DNA of 64,000 nt, from the NCBI GenBank assembly GCA_017619795.1, contig JAFZRP010000008.1, positions 1 through 64,000 of the forward strand, written 5' to 3'. The notes beneath the pieces were generated by a model. The model was not told the DNA's origin. It was given only the letters and a program-made list of their open reading frames with translations, and did no database searches. A program made the position numbers and the translations under genes. Source of the DNA: Treponema sp. (lineage in GTDB: Bacteria; Spirochaetota; Spirochaetia; Treponematales; Treponemataceae). This document shows, in pieces, positions 42,368 to 52,123 of this stretch. Position 1 is the stretch's first letter. Every line of letters starts with the position of its first letter.

Positions 42368-44536
42368 TTACTCTTCACCCTCACCCTGCATTGCGTCTGC
42401 AGTTTCGCCAAGTGATTCACCGGCAGAATGCAGATAATGACAGTCAGGATTTATACAAGATTTATAGCTGCCGTTTTTCTTGTCGAACTTTTCAACAAGG
42501 AACCAGCCGCATTCAGGACAATACTGATCAATTGGCTTAAAGTGAGTTATAAACTGACACTTAGGATAATTTGTACAGCCATAGAATGATTTTCCGCGTC
42601 CCTTAGTTTTTCTTTCAACAATCTCGCCGCCGCAATCCTTGCAAGGACATTTAGCAAGCGGAATTGATTTTGTATTGTGGCACTGTGGGAAGCCTGAGCA
42701 CGCAAGGAAGAAACCGAAGCGTCCAAGTTTTTTAACCATCGGTTTGCCGCAAAGCTCGCATACCTTATCGGTTTCCTCATCAAGGAAGCCCTTTACGCTT
42801 TCCTGTGTACTCATTACTTCATCAACATGAGCCTTGAAAGAACCGTAGAAATCGCCGATAAGGTTGTTCCATACAATTTCATCCTGCTCTACCTTATCAA
42901 GGTCATTTTCTATCTGTGCAGTAAACTCAACATTTATAACATCCGGGAACGATTCAACAAGGATTTTGTTAATCATTCTTCCAAGCTGTGTCGGTACAAG
43001 CTGCTTATTGCTTCTTGTAACATAATATCTGTCCAGAAGAACGGAAATAATCTGTGCATAAGTTGAAGGACGTCCAATACCTTTTTCCTCGAGCATTCTT
43101 ACAATTGAAGCATCTGTGTAGCGTGCAGGTCCCTGTGTAAAATGCTGCTCCGGATGGAAGTTCAAGACATTCAGGTTTTCGCCTTCCTTCATTGCAGGCA
43201 ATGATGATGATTTGTCTTCCTTTGAAGAAAGAAGCTTAATTACGTTGTAGAAGCCCTTTTCTGTAATCTTACTTGCAGAAACTCGGAACAAAGCTTCGCC
43301 TGCTTCAATTTCAACGCTTGTTGTCACCATCTTTGCATTATTCATCTGTGAAGAAACAAATCTTTCCCAGATGATTGAATAAAGCTTAAACTGGTCGTTT
43401 GTAATGCCGGTCTGTCCAGGCTTTGTTACAATGTATTGCTTTAAGCTTTCCGGTGAATATTCTGTGTATGTAGGACGAATACCTTCATGGGCATCCTGTG
43501 CACTTTTTCCAACTGCATAATGAATTGCTTCCTCCGGTAAATCCTCAGGATAATTATTCGAAATCCATTTTCTTACATCGGCAAGAGCAGTTTCAGAAAT
43601 ACGAACAGAGTCAGTTCGCATGTAGGTAATAAGACCAACACGGTTAGTACCAATTGTAATACCTTCGTAAAGCTGCTGGGCAATCTGCATTGTTTTTCTT
43701 GAAGTAAAGCCGAGTCTGTTTGCCGCTGCCTGCTGTAATTTAGAAGTTGTGAACGGAGGCTTTGGTTTTACTGTTTTTTCTGTCTTTTTAATTGCAGAAA
43801 CAATACATGGAGAGCCTTCAATCTCTTTTATGATTTTTTTAACAATATCTTCAGATTTTAATTCAGGAGTATCACCCTTATATTTTACAAGCTGAGCTGT
43901 AAAGGTTGTTTTACCCTTCTGGAAATCTGCATCAAGGCTCCAGTATTCTTCAGGAAGGAAAGCTTCAACTTCATCCTCACGCTCGCAAATAAGTCTTAAA
44001 GCAACCGACTGAACTCGTCCTGCAGAAAGACCGTTCTTTACCTTGCTCCACAAAATTGGACTAAGATTGTAACCAACAAGTCTGTCCAGAACTCGTCTTG
44101 CCTTCTGTGCATTTACCTTTGACTCAACAATTTCGCCAGGATTTTTAACAGCTTCTGTAATTGCTGTAGGTGTGATTTCGTTAAAAACAATTCGGTTGAT
44201 TTTTGCCTCGGTTTTATCCTTCATTGCATTATTTAAATGCCAGGCAATTGCTTCTCCTTCGCGGTCATTATCCGATGCAAGAAGGACAACATCTGATTTT
44301 TTAGCTTCCTTCTGTAAATCTTTAAGCAGCTTTGCCCTGCCCCGAACTGTAATATACTCCGGCTGAAAGCCATGCTCTATGTCTACGGCCATTCTTGATT
44401 TTGGTAAATCAATGAGGTGTCCCTGTGAGGCACGAACCGTATAACCAGGGCCAAGATATTTTTCGATTGTCTGTGCTTTTGTAGGAGACTCTACTATTAC
44501 GAGAGTTTTTTGTGCGTTTTTCTTCTTTGCTGCCAT
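42368..44536 (-). CDS. topA: DNA topoisomerase I
   Basis: The 722-residue type IA enzyme relaxes negative supercoils. It begins with the TOPRIM domain (TLVIVESPTKAQTIEKYLG, then LLASDNDREGEAIAWHL), has the active-site Tyr in GLITYMRTDSVRIS, and ends with three zinc-ribbon modules (Cys pairs in CELCGK, CPCKDCGG and CPECGW). It lies between dprA and xerC, an order shared with T. pallidum. Confidence 0.97.
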   Translation of the reverse strand: MAAKKKNAQKTLVIVESPTKAQTIEKYLGPGYTVRASQGHLIDLPKSRMAVDIEHGFQPEYITVRGRAKLLKDLQKEAKKSDVVLLASDNDREGEAIAWHLNNAMKDKTEAKINRIVFNEITPTAITEAVKNPGEIVESKVNAQKARRVLDRLVGYNLSPILWSKVKNGLSAGRVQSVALRLICEREDEVEAFLPEEYWSLDADFQKGKTTFTAQLVKYKGDTPELKSEDIVKKIIKEIEGSPCIVSAIKKTEKTVKPKPPFTTSKLQQAAANRLGFTSRKTMQIAQQLYEGITIGTNRVGLITYMRTDSVRISETALADVRKWISNNYPEDLPEEAIHYAVGKSAQDAHEGIRPTYTEYSPESLKQYIVTKPGQTGITNDQFKLYSIIWERFVSSQMNNAKMVTTSVEIEAGEALFRVSASKITEKGFYNVIKLLSSKEDKSSSLPAMKEGENLNVLNFHPEQHFTQGPARYTDASIVRMLEEKGIGRPSTYAQIISVLLDRYYVTRSNKQLVPTQLGRMINKILVESFPDVINVEFTAQIENDLDKVEQDEIVWNNLIGDFYGSFKAHVDEVMSTQESVKGFLDEETDKVCELCGKPMVKKLGRFGFFLACSGFPQCHNTKSIPLAKCPCKDCGGEIVERKTKGRGKSFYGCTNYPKCQFITHFKPIDQYCPECGWFLVEKFDKKNGSYKSCINPDCHYLHSAGESLGETADAMQGEGEE

Positions 44537-44558
44537 CTTCTAAAAATCCTTCTTTGTT

Positions 44559-45608
44559 TCACAATCCTTCATTTAGATTAAACAAAAGCTGCTGTTCTGT
44601 TGCTTTTGTTCGTTTTCCCGGCATTTCCGAAAGATACTCGCAATAATCCTTATAATCTTTAACTATTGGAGCACCTGCTTCAAGATACTTGTCAGGTTTA
44701 TTTTCAACTTTATATTTACTTACTTTTCCTATTCCATAATCCTTCTGCAGCTTGTCTCCGACTTTTTTTGCTACAGAAAGAGCCATATCTCCAAAAGCCG
44801 CCTGATGGAAAACTACTTCCCTGTCGTACTCAAGCGCAAAATCTGCCGTAATAAGAGCGCCGCTTCCAGCAGGAGCTTCTATTACTACAGTTGCAGGTGA
44901 AAGCCCCGCAATAATTCTGTTTCTTCCGACAAAGTGCCATTTTGCCATATCAAGCTTTGGCTCATATTCACTTATAATACAGCCGCCGGTTTTTAATATC
45001 TGCTCGGCAAGCTTTTTATTACCGCTCGGCACAATTTCATCTATTGCGCTCGGAATAACGGCTATAGTTCTTCCAAGGTTTTCAACCGGAAGCTTTTTCT
45101 CAACCGCATCAAAATACGCCCCAACCGCTCCCCTGTGAGCATAACTGTCTGCCCCGGCAGCAAGTCCTGAAACAATACAGCAGCCGTCATTTACTGCGTC
45201 ATAAGCAAAACGGTAAGCGGCATCTTTTCCATTCGGAGTAAGCTGCCTAGTTCCTACAACGGAAACGCATTTTCTGGACAAAAGGCTTTCATCTCCCCTG
45301 CAAAACAGCAGATAAGGAGGATCAGCAATCTGACGCAAAAGCTCAGGATAACTTTCAGATGAATGATGCAAAAGCTTTATTCCAAGTGTATCACAATAAT
45401 GAAGTGCAGCCTTCGCCATCTTCAGATTTTCCTGCCCATCCCATACAGCCTTATTTATAGACCGTTTTATGCGCAGAGATATGTCACCTATAGACATTAA
45501 TGCAAGGTCAATGGAACTGTCAAGATTTTTCTCTAAAAAAAGTTTTTCTTCGTACGAAAGAAAGGTAATTCTTGCCAGAGAAAGATACAGTAAAGTCTTG
45601 TCATCCAT
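44559..45608 (-). CDS. dprA: DNA processing protein DprA/Smf
   Basis: The 349-residue protein has the DprA Rossmann core with VSVVGTRQLTPNG, CCIVSGLAAGADSYAHRGAV, IISEYEPKLDMAKWHF and FVGRNRIIAGLSPATVVIEA. In transformable bacteria it loads RecA onto incoming DNA; treponemes keep it though most are not known to be competent. The start MDDKTLLYLSLARITFLS with AGGT upstream replaces a 58-residue longer frame that would overlap the preceding gene. It lies 22 bases upstream of topA. Confidence 0.93.
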   Translation of the reverse strand: MDDKTLLYLSLARITFLSYEEKLFLEKNLDSSIDLALMSIGDISLRIKRSINKAVWDGQENLKMAKAALHYCDTLGIKLLHHSSESYPELLRQIADPPYLLFCRGDESLLSRKCVSVVGTRQLTPNGKDAAYRFAYDAVNDGCCIVSGLAAGADSYAHRGAVGAYFDAVEKKLPVENLGRTIAVIPSAIDEIVPSGNKKLAEQILKTGGCIISEYEPKLDMAKWHFVGRNRIIAGLSPATVVIEAPAGSGALITADFALEYDREVVFHQAAFGDMALSVAKKVGDKLQKDYGIGKVSKYKVENKPDKYLEAGAPIVKDYKDYCEYLSEMPGKRTKATEQQLLFNLNEGL

Positions 45609-45621
45609 TATTTGACCTATA

Positions 45622-46359
45622 TCAGTTGCTGTATGCTGCATCAAGAACTGTTTTTTTATTCTCCTCCGCAGTTGCCTTTGTCTCGGCCGATTTTGTGACA
45701 GATATGATTTTGTCGTACATATCTGCCGATTTATCAAACTCATACGATGAATAATATGCTCTTGCAAGCACAAACATTGCATCTATGTTTTTTGTATCTA
45801 CTTCAAGTGCACGTTCAAGATAAGGGATTGCTTTTTCAGGTTCATTTAATTCAAATACATAAAGAACGCCAAGTCCGTAAAGCGCCCTTACATATCTTTC
45901 TTCTATTTCAATTGCCCTTTTATAGGCTTCTTCTGCAAGCTTAAGATAATTGTATTTTATTTCGTTTGTGCCGCTTGCATTGTAATCTAAGGCTGTATGA
46001 GACATATAGCCGGCACAAACTCCTACATAGTAATAAAGGTTCTGATTATCAGGGTAATACTTAAGTGCTTCCTCAAAGCATTTTAATGCTTCGCCATACA
46101 TTTTTGTATCCAGATATCTTGTTCCGAGAATCTTATACCAGATTCCAATCTGGCTTTGTGCAAGCTGAATATCTGCAACCCGTTCACCATACTTGGCAAT
46201 TGCTTCCTTCAACTCTTCTACAGTAGTCGGACTGTCAACGCCTTCTTCAAGCTTTTGATATCTGATTATTCGTTTATTAGAAACACCGCATGATGAGAAT
46301 AAAAATAATACGGCACCGAAAAATAAGCAGGTTAAAAAAATAGAACTTGTCTTTTTCAT
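45622..46359 (-). CDS. TPR-repeat lipoprotein
   Basis: The 245-residue protein has a lipoprotein signal (LFLFSSCGVSNKR; lipidated Cys about 24) followed by three to four tetratricopeptide repeats (for example GEALKCFEEALKYYPDNQNLYYYVGV, AIPYLERALEVDTKNIDAMFVLARAYY). TPR proteins scaffold complexes; location between xerD and dprA does not tell its partner. GGTGGA precedes the chosen ATG at 46359; a frame ten codons longer is less likely. Confidence 0.85.
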   Translation of the reverse strand: MKKTSSIFLTCLFFGAVLFLFSSCGVSNKRIIRYQKLEEGVDSPTTVEELKEAIAKYGERVADIQLAQSQIGIWYKILGTRYLDTKMYGEALKCFEEALKYYPDNQNLYYYVGVCAGYMSHTALDYNASGTNEIKYNYLKLAEEAYKRAIEIEERYVRALYGLGVLYVFELNEPEKAIPYLERALEVDTKNIDAMFVLARAYYSSYEFDKSADMYDKIISVTKSAETKATAEENKKTVLDAAYSN

Positions 46360-46402
46360 AATATTCCACCCGATTTTATTTTTTACCATTATTTAAACAT
46401 TG

Positions 46403-47284
46403 TCAATCGGTAAAATATGTTTCGTGTGCTTTTCTTAACTGATCGTCGGTAACGTGGGTATAAATCTGGGTTGTTGCGAGATCTGAATGACCAAGAAGCT
46501 CCTGAACTGAACGTAAATCGGCGCCACCGCTTAGCAGATGAGTGGCAAAGGAATGGCGGAGTGTATGAACCTTTGCATTAACGCCTGCCAGCTGTTCTAT
46601 TTCGTGAAACCTTTTCCACACACCTTTCCTTGAGATTTTTTCACCCTTATAGTTTACAAAAACCTCCGGAACAGATTTACCGTTTACTAAAGCTGGACGC
46701 ACCTCGTTCAAATAATAAACAAGCTTCTGTTCGGCACGCTCGCCAAAAGGGACAATTCTCTCTTTATCACCTTTTCCATGCACCATAATAAGGTGTTCAT
46801 TCAGATGTACGTTGGAAATCTTTAAGTCGCAGGCTTCGCTTATTCGTAAGCCGCAGGAATAGATTAGTTCAAAAAGGGCATCATCGCGTTTTCCGCAAAG
46901 ATTGTCCGTGTCTATAAAAGAAAGGAGTCTGTCAACTTCCTCTATTGTAAGTACCTTAGGCAGATTTCTTGCAGCCTTAGGTTTATCCAGCAGAAGGGCG
47001 TGATTTTCGGTCCAGTAGCCTTTTCTTACAAGGTATTCACCGAATGCCCTTATGCCGGAAATGTCTTTTGCAATTGTAAGCTCAGAGCAGTCACTCGTTT
47101 TTCTCATTCGGAAGTAGTAGATTAAGTTTTGTGCAGTAACTTCCCTGAGCTTTATTCTTTCGGAAACAAGCCAATTCAGAAACTCCTCACTTGAGATTCT
47201 GTACGTTTCTGCTGTCTGTACAGAGCTTCTTCTTACAAGGATTAAATCCGAATAAAACTGTTCCAAAAGCGTATCTATTGTCAT
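46403..47284 (-). CDS. xerD: Tyrosine recombinase XerD-like
   Basis: The 293-residue recombinase has Arg in YSCGLRISEACDLK, HxLRHSFATHLL, LGHSDLATTQ and the nucleophile in IYTHV. With the xerC-like gene about 4 kb away it would form the Xer pair that resolves chromosome dimers at the septum. Notably it lies just 14 bases after ftsZ, so recombination and division genes are probably coexpressed. Confidence 0.93.
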   Translation of the reverse strand: MTIDTLLEQFYSDLILVRRSSVQTAETYRISSEEFLNWLVSERIKLREVTAQNLIYYFRMRKTSDCSELTIAKDISGIRAFGEYLVRKGYWTENHALLLDKPKAARNLPKVLTIEEVDRLLSFIDTDNLCGKRDDALFELIYSCGLRISEACDLKISNVHLNEHLIMVHGKGDKERIVPFGERAEQKLVYYLNEVRPALVNGKSVPEVFVNYKGEKISRKGVWKRFHEIEQLAGVNAKVHTLRHSFATHLLSGGADLRSVQELLGHSDLATTQIYTHVTDDQLRKAHETYFTD

Positions 47285-47298
47285 TTCAAAAGCAGCCC

Positions 47299-48705
47299 TT
47301 AGTTATCGCTCAGGTTAATTCCCTTGCCATATCTTTCTTTCTGCCAGATAGCCGGTTGATTAATATCATCCTGGAAAATATAGCCTTCTGGAGGTGTAAT
47401 AGTCTTGCGTTTAGGCTGAGCAGAGAAAGCACTGTCATCATCAAAATTAAACAGTGACTGTCCCCATTTTTCCTTTTCGTGGCTGTCTTTTTCCAAGCCT
47501 TTAACTGTAGGAACTGATTCAAAATCAAACATATTGTTTGATTTCTGAGCTGTCTGCTGTGGTCTTAAAGAATTAATATTTGAAGGCTTCTTTGAGTGGA
47601 TAAGGCTTGCAAACTCTGTAGATCTCATTACATTCTCATCATCAATAGGAGCTTCTTCAACAACAGGCTTTACTTCTTCTTTTTCTGCAGCAGCTTCATC
47701 TTCTGTATCAAAACCTGTAGCAATTATTGTAACACTAATCTTGTCGCCCATCTGAGGAGAAGTAACCTGACCCCAGAACATATTGTAATCGTGAGAAGCC
47801 TGAGCTGTAACAACTGTACAGATTTCTGTTACTTCGCTCATTGAAACTTTTTCAGAAGCACAAATATTAATAAGGATATTCTTTGCACCGTTGATGTGTG
47901 AATCTTCAATCATAGGATTAGAAATTGCCTTTGTAGCAGCTTCTACAGCACGATTTTCGCCTTCGCCAACACCAATACCAAGGATAGCTTTTCCCTGTCC
48001 GCGCATTGCGTTTCTTACATCGGCAAAGTCAGTGTTTACGTCGCCCTTGCTTGTAATGATTGTGGAAATACCTTCAACTCCCTGACGAAGAACATCGTCG
48101 GCAACCATAAAGGCTTCCCTTACAGAAGTGTCTTTATCTACAACATCAAGAATATGCTGATTAGGAATTACAATCAAAGAATCAACTTCGGCCTGAAGCT
48201 TTTCAAGACCTTCTTTAGCCTGGCGCATTCTTACAGGACCTTCAAAATCAAAAGGAGTTGTTACAACTGCAACTGTAAGGGCTCCAAGCTCACGTGCAAT
48301 TTTTGCTACAACAGGAGCAGAACCTGTTCCAGTTCCACCACCCATACCGGCAGTAACAAAAACCATATCTGCACCACGAAGCTCATTTGTAATAAGCTCT
48401 TTATCTTCTTCGGCTGCCTGTTCTCCAATAGAAGGCTTTCCACCAGATCCAAGTCCCTTTGTTACCTTCTGTCCAATAGCAAGTCTATTCTGAGCCTTTG
48501 AACCTTCGAGTGCCTGCAGGTCTGTGTTAATCGATATGAACTCAACATCGTGGATGTTCGCATCAATCATACGGTTAACGGCGTTTCCACCACCGCCGCC
48601 ACAGCCAATAACCTTGATTACTGTTGGACTGCCCCTATTCACTGTTGGTGTAACTACATCCTCGTCCAATTCGTCATTAATAACTATTAAATCTGATGAA
48701 TTCAT
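47299..48705 (-). CDS. ftsZ: Cell division protein FtsZ
   Basis: The 468-residue tubulin-like GTPase has the glycine-rich start [13 protein letters not shown], the tubulin signature [13 protein letters not shown] and the T7 region NTDFADVRN. FtsZ polymerises into the Z ring. After the GTPase (about 1-325) comes an acidic, flexible linker of about 110 residues; the C-terminal peptide reads [15 protein letters not shown], which differs from the classical IPxFLRR peptide. GGAGGAGAT places the start at 48705, four codons inside the longest frame. Confidence 0.97.
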   Translation of the reverse strand: MNSSDLIVINDELDEDVVTPTVNRGSPTVIKVIGCGGGGGNAVNRMIDANIHDVEFISINTDLQALEGSKAQNRLAIGQKVTKGLGSGGKPSIGEQAAEEDKELITNELRGADMVFVTAGMGGGTGTGSAPVVAKIARELGALTVAVVTTPFDFEGPVRMRQAKEGLEKLQAEVDSLIVIPNQHILDVVDKDTSVREAFMVADDVLRQGVEGISTIITSKGDVNTDFADVRNAMRGQGKAILGIGVGEGENRAVEAATKAISNPMIEDSHINGAKNILINICASEKVSMSEVTEICTVVTAQASHDYNMFWGQVTSPQMGDKISVTIIATGFDTEDEAAAEKEEVKPVVEEAPIDDENVMRSTEFASLIHSKKPSNINSLRPQQTAQKSNNMFDFESVPTVKGLEKDSHEKEKWGQSLFNFDDDSAFSAQPKRKTITPPEGYIFQDDINQPAIWQKERYGKGINLSDN

Positions 48706-48759
48706 ATCTCCTCCCATTTATGAATAAACCAATTTATATATACTTTTTTCCAGAAAAAA

Positions 48760-50022
48760 CTAGAAAAACATCTTTCTAAGCTTCTTCAGAACGCTTTCCT
48801 TATCCTTGCTTTTTGTTGTATTCCTTTTTGATTTTCTCCTGCTATCCCGCTTTTCAACGATTCCCTTATTTGCAACTATAAGACCTATAGCTGTAGCAAA
48901 CTCAGGATTTCTGTACTGCTCTTCAATTCCACCAAGACTTTCAGGTATACCGATTCTTACAGAAGAGGTTTTGAAAACACTCTGAGCAAGCTCTACAATA
49001 CCTTCCATATTGGCACCAGCACCTGTAAGGATAATGTTTCCTGCAAGCTGTTTAATTGAATCATTAGTATTTTTAATAATAGCAGCTTTGACCATTGTAA
49101 AGGTCTTTTCCATTCTTGCCTGGATAATTCGACAAAGATATTCTTTTCCTATAACCTCAGGAGCCCTTCCCCCGACTCCAGGCAGGATTACATCTTCATC
49201 AACTTCAACTCCAGGCAGCCAGCAGCAGCCAGATTCTATCTTAATTTTTTCAGCGGCGGCAACAGGAATTTCTGTTACCATCGCAATATCATTCGTTACA
49301 ATATTTCCACCAACAGGAACAGAAGCAGTACTTATTGGGGCACCCTTAAGAAGAACTATAACATCTGTTGTTCCGGCACCCAAATCAATAATGATTGAAC
49401 CAAGCTCCATTTCATCTTCGTGACAAACTGCCTGAACTTCAGCAAGAGTTTTAAGCATAACTCCATTAAGTTCATAACCTGCTCTGCTCACACAAGAGCG
49501 AATATTTTGAATTGTTGTCTTCGAAGCGGTAACAATATGAACCTCAGCTTCAAGCTTAAAGCCAAGTCTGTTTACAGGATCGGAAATGTGTCCAATACCG
49601 TCTACAAGGTAATCCTGTGGAATAACGTGGATTTTTTCACGGTCAGCAGGATAATTAATTGCAGTTGCTGTTTCAATTACTTTTGTTACATCTTCCGGAG
49701 TAACCGCCCTTATATTATTCTTACCGTTAGCCCTGATCGGGGTTACTCCCCTGCTGTTTTCACTTTCAATCTGTGCACCGCCAACAGAAGCTATTACAGA
49801 AGAAACAATTACACCGCCCTCCTGTTCCGCAGCTTCCACTGCATCTTTAATGGCATCCTTGGCATCCTCAATATTAACAATCACTCCGTTTCTAAGTCCG
49901 GCTGACGGTTTAGAAGAAGTTGCAATAACCCTTAAATTTCCGTCTTCATCGACCTCGCCAATTGCCACGCGGATAACACTAGTTCCAATATCAAGTCCTA
50001 CAATACATTTTTCATCGGCCAT
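48760..50022 (-). CDS. ftsA: Cell division protein FtsA
   Basis: The 420-residue actin-like ATPase shows IVGLDIGTSVIRVAIGE, the 1C-domain region, LGSIIIDLGAGTTDVIVL and ILTGAGANMEGI. The final residues KKLRKMFF form the amphipathic membrane-binding tail. FtsA tethers FtsZ to the membrane and recruits later division proteins. It lies 54 bases upstream of ftsZ and 12 after divIB. Confidence 0.96.
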   Translation of the reverse strand: MADEKCIVGLDIGTSVIRVAIGEVDEDGNLRVIATSSKPSAGLRNGVIVNIEDAKDAIKDAVEAAEQEGGVIVSSVIASVGGAQIESENSRGVTPIRANGKNNIRAVTPEDVTKVIETATAINYPADREKIHVIPQDYLVDGIGHISDPVNRLGFKLEAEVHIVTASKTTIQNIRSCVSRAGYELNGVMLKTLAEVQAVCHEDEMELGSIIIDLGAGTTDVIVLLKGAPISTASVPVGGNIVTNDIAMVTEIPVAAAEKIKIESGCCWLPGVEVDEDVILPGVGGRAPEVIGKEYLCRIIQARMEKTFTMVKAAIIKNTNDSIKQLAGNIILTGAGANMEGIVELAQSVFKTSSVRIGIPESLGGIEEQYRNPEFATAIGLIVANKGIVEKRDSRRKSKRNTTKSKDKESVLKKLRKMFF

Positions 50023-50034
50023 TATCAGAATCCC

Positions 50035-50868
50035 CTATTTTCTACAAGATACAGATCCGTATCGTAAATCAACCTCAGAAACATCCGTATCGAGTAAATT
50101 CACAACATCAAGTACTACCATCATATACTTTAACGAATCTTCATTCAATGTTCGGCCAATTAATACTTTTATTTTAGACTGAGCTGGAATAAGTGCAAGC
50201 TCATAAGTACCAATTTCCTTAGGAATTACACATATTTCAGAAAGTCCCGCAAAATAATTTTGTTTAAGCGATTTGATTTTTGTTACCTGCTCTATAAGCG
50301 GACGATACTTTGTAGAAATCCGCATACCGCCTGTCATATGCTCAACAGGTAAACCAGAGATAATTGGAATTCCTCCCTTCTCCAGAATCTCTTTATTTTT
50401 TATAGGGAATAAAACTCCACTTTTATCAATCTGCATTGGATTTGAATAGCCTTCTTCGTCAATAAAGGTAACTGCAACAGGCTCTCTTTCAACAACATCA
50501 ATATAAATCTTATCAGGGAATTTCTTTTCAACAGATACTTTTTCAAAGCCAGGTTCAGAAGAAAGGATAGCTACTGCACCTTTAACATCAAAGTTAAGCC
50601 AGTTCGAGCTGTTCATAGGCAAAAGCTTAACGGCAATTTCTTCTCCGGTATACATCTTCTGTCCGTTAACAGTTACCTTAGGACTGTCAAAGCAAGGAAT
50701 AATATATTTATAAATGACAAGCTCTGCTACAAGAAAAAAACAGAGAATACAAAAAACAATTTTGATGATTTTGATTTTTTTACCATCATTCTCTTCTTCT
50801 TTTTCCACACTGAGTTCTAATTTTTCACTTTCAATGTAATTGTACTCATCACTCATAAGCAGTTCCAT
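50035..50868 (-). CDS. ftsQ: Cell division protein DivIB/FtsQ (POTRA domain)
   Basis: The 277-residue protein has a charged cytoplasmic N terminus, one transmembrane helix (about 30-52), and a POTRA domain (SEPGFEKVSVEKKFPDKIYIDVVEREPVAV). FtsQ/DivIB links early and late divisome proteins. The ATG at 50868 has AAGGGT directly ahead; a GTG three codons upstream is also possible. It lies between ftsW and ftsA, as expected. Confidence 0.9.
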   Translation of the reverse strand: MELLMSDEYNYIESEKLELSVEKEEENDGKKIKIIKIVFCILCFFLVAELVIYKYIIPCFDSPKVTVNGQKMYTGEEIAVKLLPMNSSNWLNFDVKGAVAILSSEPGFEKVSVEKKFPDKIYIDVVEREPVAVTFIDEEGYSNPMQIDKSGVLFPIKNKEILEKGGIPIISGLPVEHMTGGMRISTKYRPLIEQVTKIKSLKQNYFAGLSEICVIPKEIGTYELALIPAQSKIKVLIGRTLNEDSLKYMMVVLDVVNLLDTDVSEVDLRYGSVSCRK

Positions 50869-50925
50869 ACCCTTCACCTTTTATCCTTTATGTTTTTCCT
50901 TTTTCTGTTTTTTACTTTCCTTTTT

Positions 50926-52122
50926 TTATAATACCGTCAGCGAATCTATGCTGATTTCTCCGCCTAAATCCACTTCCTCAACAGCTTCCTCACACCGCGA
51001 AGCATTCAATATAAAGCCGCACATCATAAGTGTTACAATTATTGAAGAACCTCCAACTGAAAAGAAAGGAAGCGGGATTCCAGTTGTTGGCAAAAGTCCG
51101 CACACAACCATACAGTTTATGAGCGACTGAAGCACAATCATTGTCACACAGCCAAAAGCTCCGTAAGCTGCAAATCTGTTCGGACATTTATATGCGGCAC
51201 GATATCCGCGCCAGGCAAAAAATCCGAGCATCAGCAAATAGATAATGACGCCAACATATCCCATAGCCTCTGTCCATCCGGCAAAAATATAATCTGCCTG
51301 AACTTCAGGAATACTATTCAATTTTGAAAGGCCCCGTCCAATTCCAGCACCCCAGAATCCACCGGCACTAATTGCGCTCTTAGCTGCATTCGACTGATAG
51401 TTAAATGAAGCTTCACCCTGGGTCGGGCGGATAAAGCCGATAAGTCTGTTGATTCTGTACTGCTCAGAAAAGATCAAAAGCATTCCAAGCGGAGCTGCAA
51501 TAATTGAGAACGGAATCAGCCATTTCAGCTTTGCACCTGCAACAAAGAAAATCAAAACCCCAACAAGAATCAGGAAAGCACTTGTAGAAAAATCCTTCTG
51601 TAACAGAACAAGCAAAACCATTCCAAGGAAGATTCCTACACAAGGCATTACATCGCGGTCTTCTTCATTTGTAAGAGAGAACTGCTTATCAAAATAATTT
51701 GCAAGATAAAGGACAAGAGCAAATTTTACTAATTCTGAAGGCTGGAACGAAAAATTAAATGGCATTTTAATCCATCGTCTTGCACCATTTTTCTCAATCG
51801 AAAGCGGCTTTATAAAAGTGAGCACACAAAGGATAACGGTCGCTAAAACAATATAGAATACTGCTTTCTTAATTGTTTTCATATCAACAAATAAGAAAGA
51901 CAGGAAGAATACAAAGCCTACACCCGAACAGATAATCTGACGTTTTACAAAGTAAAGGGCATCGTTATTAAAGAATCGTGCTGCATAATTCTGAGAGCAG
52001 ACAAGCATTGTAAACAAGCCTGTTCCCCACAGCAAAATCACGGAAATTAAAAGACCTATATCACAGCGGTAATAACCGTCTCCGCCCTGAAGACGACGTG
52101 CATTAAAATTATATCTGCTCAT
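50926..52122 (-). CDS. ftsW: FtsW/RodA/SpoVE-family septal glycosyltransferase
   Basis: The 398-residue protein has about ten membrane helices and SEDS-family motifs (INGARRWIKM-like KNGARRWIKMPFNFSFQPSEL, and PTTGIPLPFFSVGGSS near the C terminus). FtsW polymerises lipid II at the septum with a class B PBP, not seen in this window. GGGGAGG precedes the ATG at 52122, one base before the murF stop, so the two are coupled. Confidence 0.95.
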   Translation of the reverse strand: MSRYNFNARRLQGGDGYYRCDIGLLISVILLWGTGLFTMLVCSQNYAARFFNNDALYFVKRQIICSGVGFVFFLSFLFVDMKTIKKAVFYIVLATVILCVLTFIKPLSIEKNGARRWIKMPFNFSFQPSELVKFALVLYLANYFDKQFSLTNEEDRDVMPCVGIFLGMVLLVLLQKDFSTSAFLILVGVLIFFVAGAKLKWLIPFSIIAAPLGMLLIFSEQYRINRLIGFIRPTQGEASFNYQSNAAKSAISAGGFWGAGIGRGLSKLNSIPEVQADYIFAGWTEAMGYVGVIIYLLMLGFFAWRGYRAAYKCPNRFAAYGAFGCVTMIVLQSLINCMVVCGLLPTTGIPLPFFSVGGSSIIVTLMMCGFILNASRCEEAVEEVDLGGEISIDSLTVL

Positions 52123-52123
52123 T

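Noticed and set aside
42853-42860. GCCGATAA on the plus strand inside topA
   Set aside because: It is inside a coding gene on the opposite strand, with no plus-strand gene downstream to serve.
45609-45782. Extended N terminus of dprA (58 residues)
   Set aside because: The extension overlaps the TPR lipoprotein gene, is rich in Arg/Gln without family resemblance, and the ATG at 45608 starts a typical DprA.
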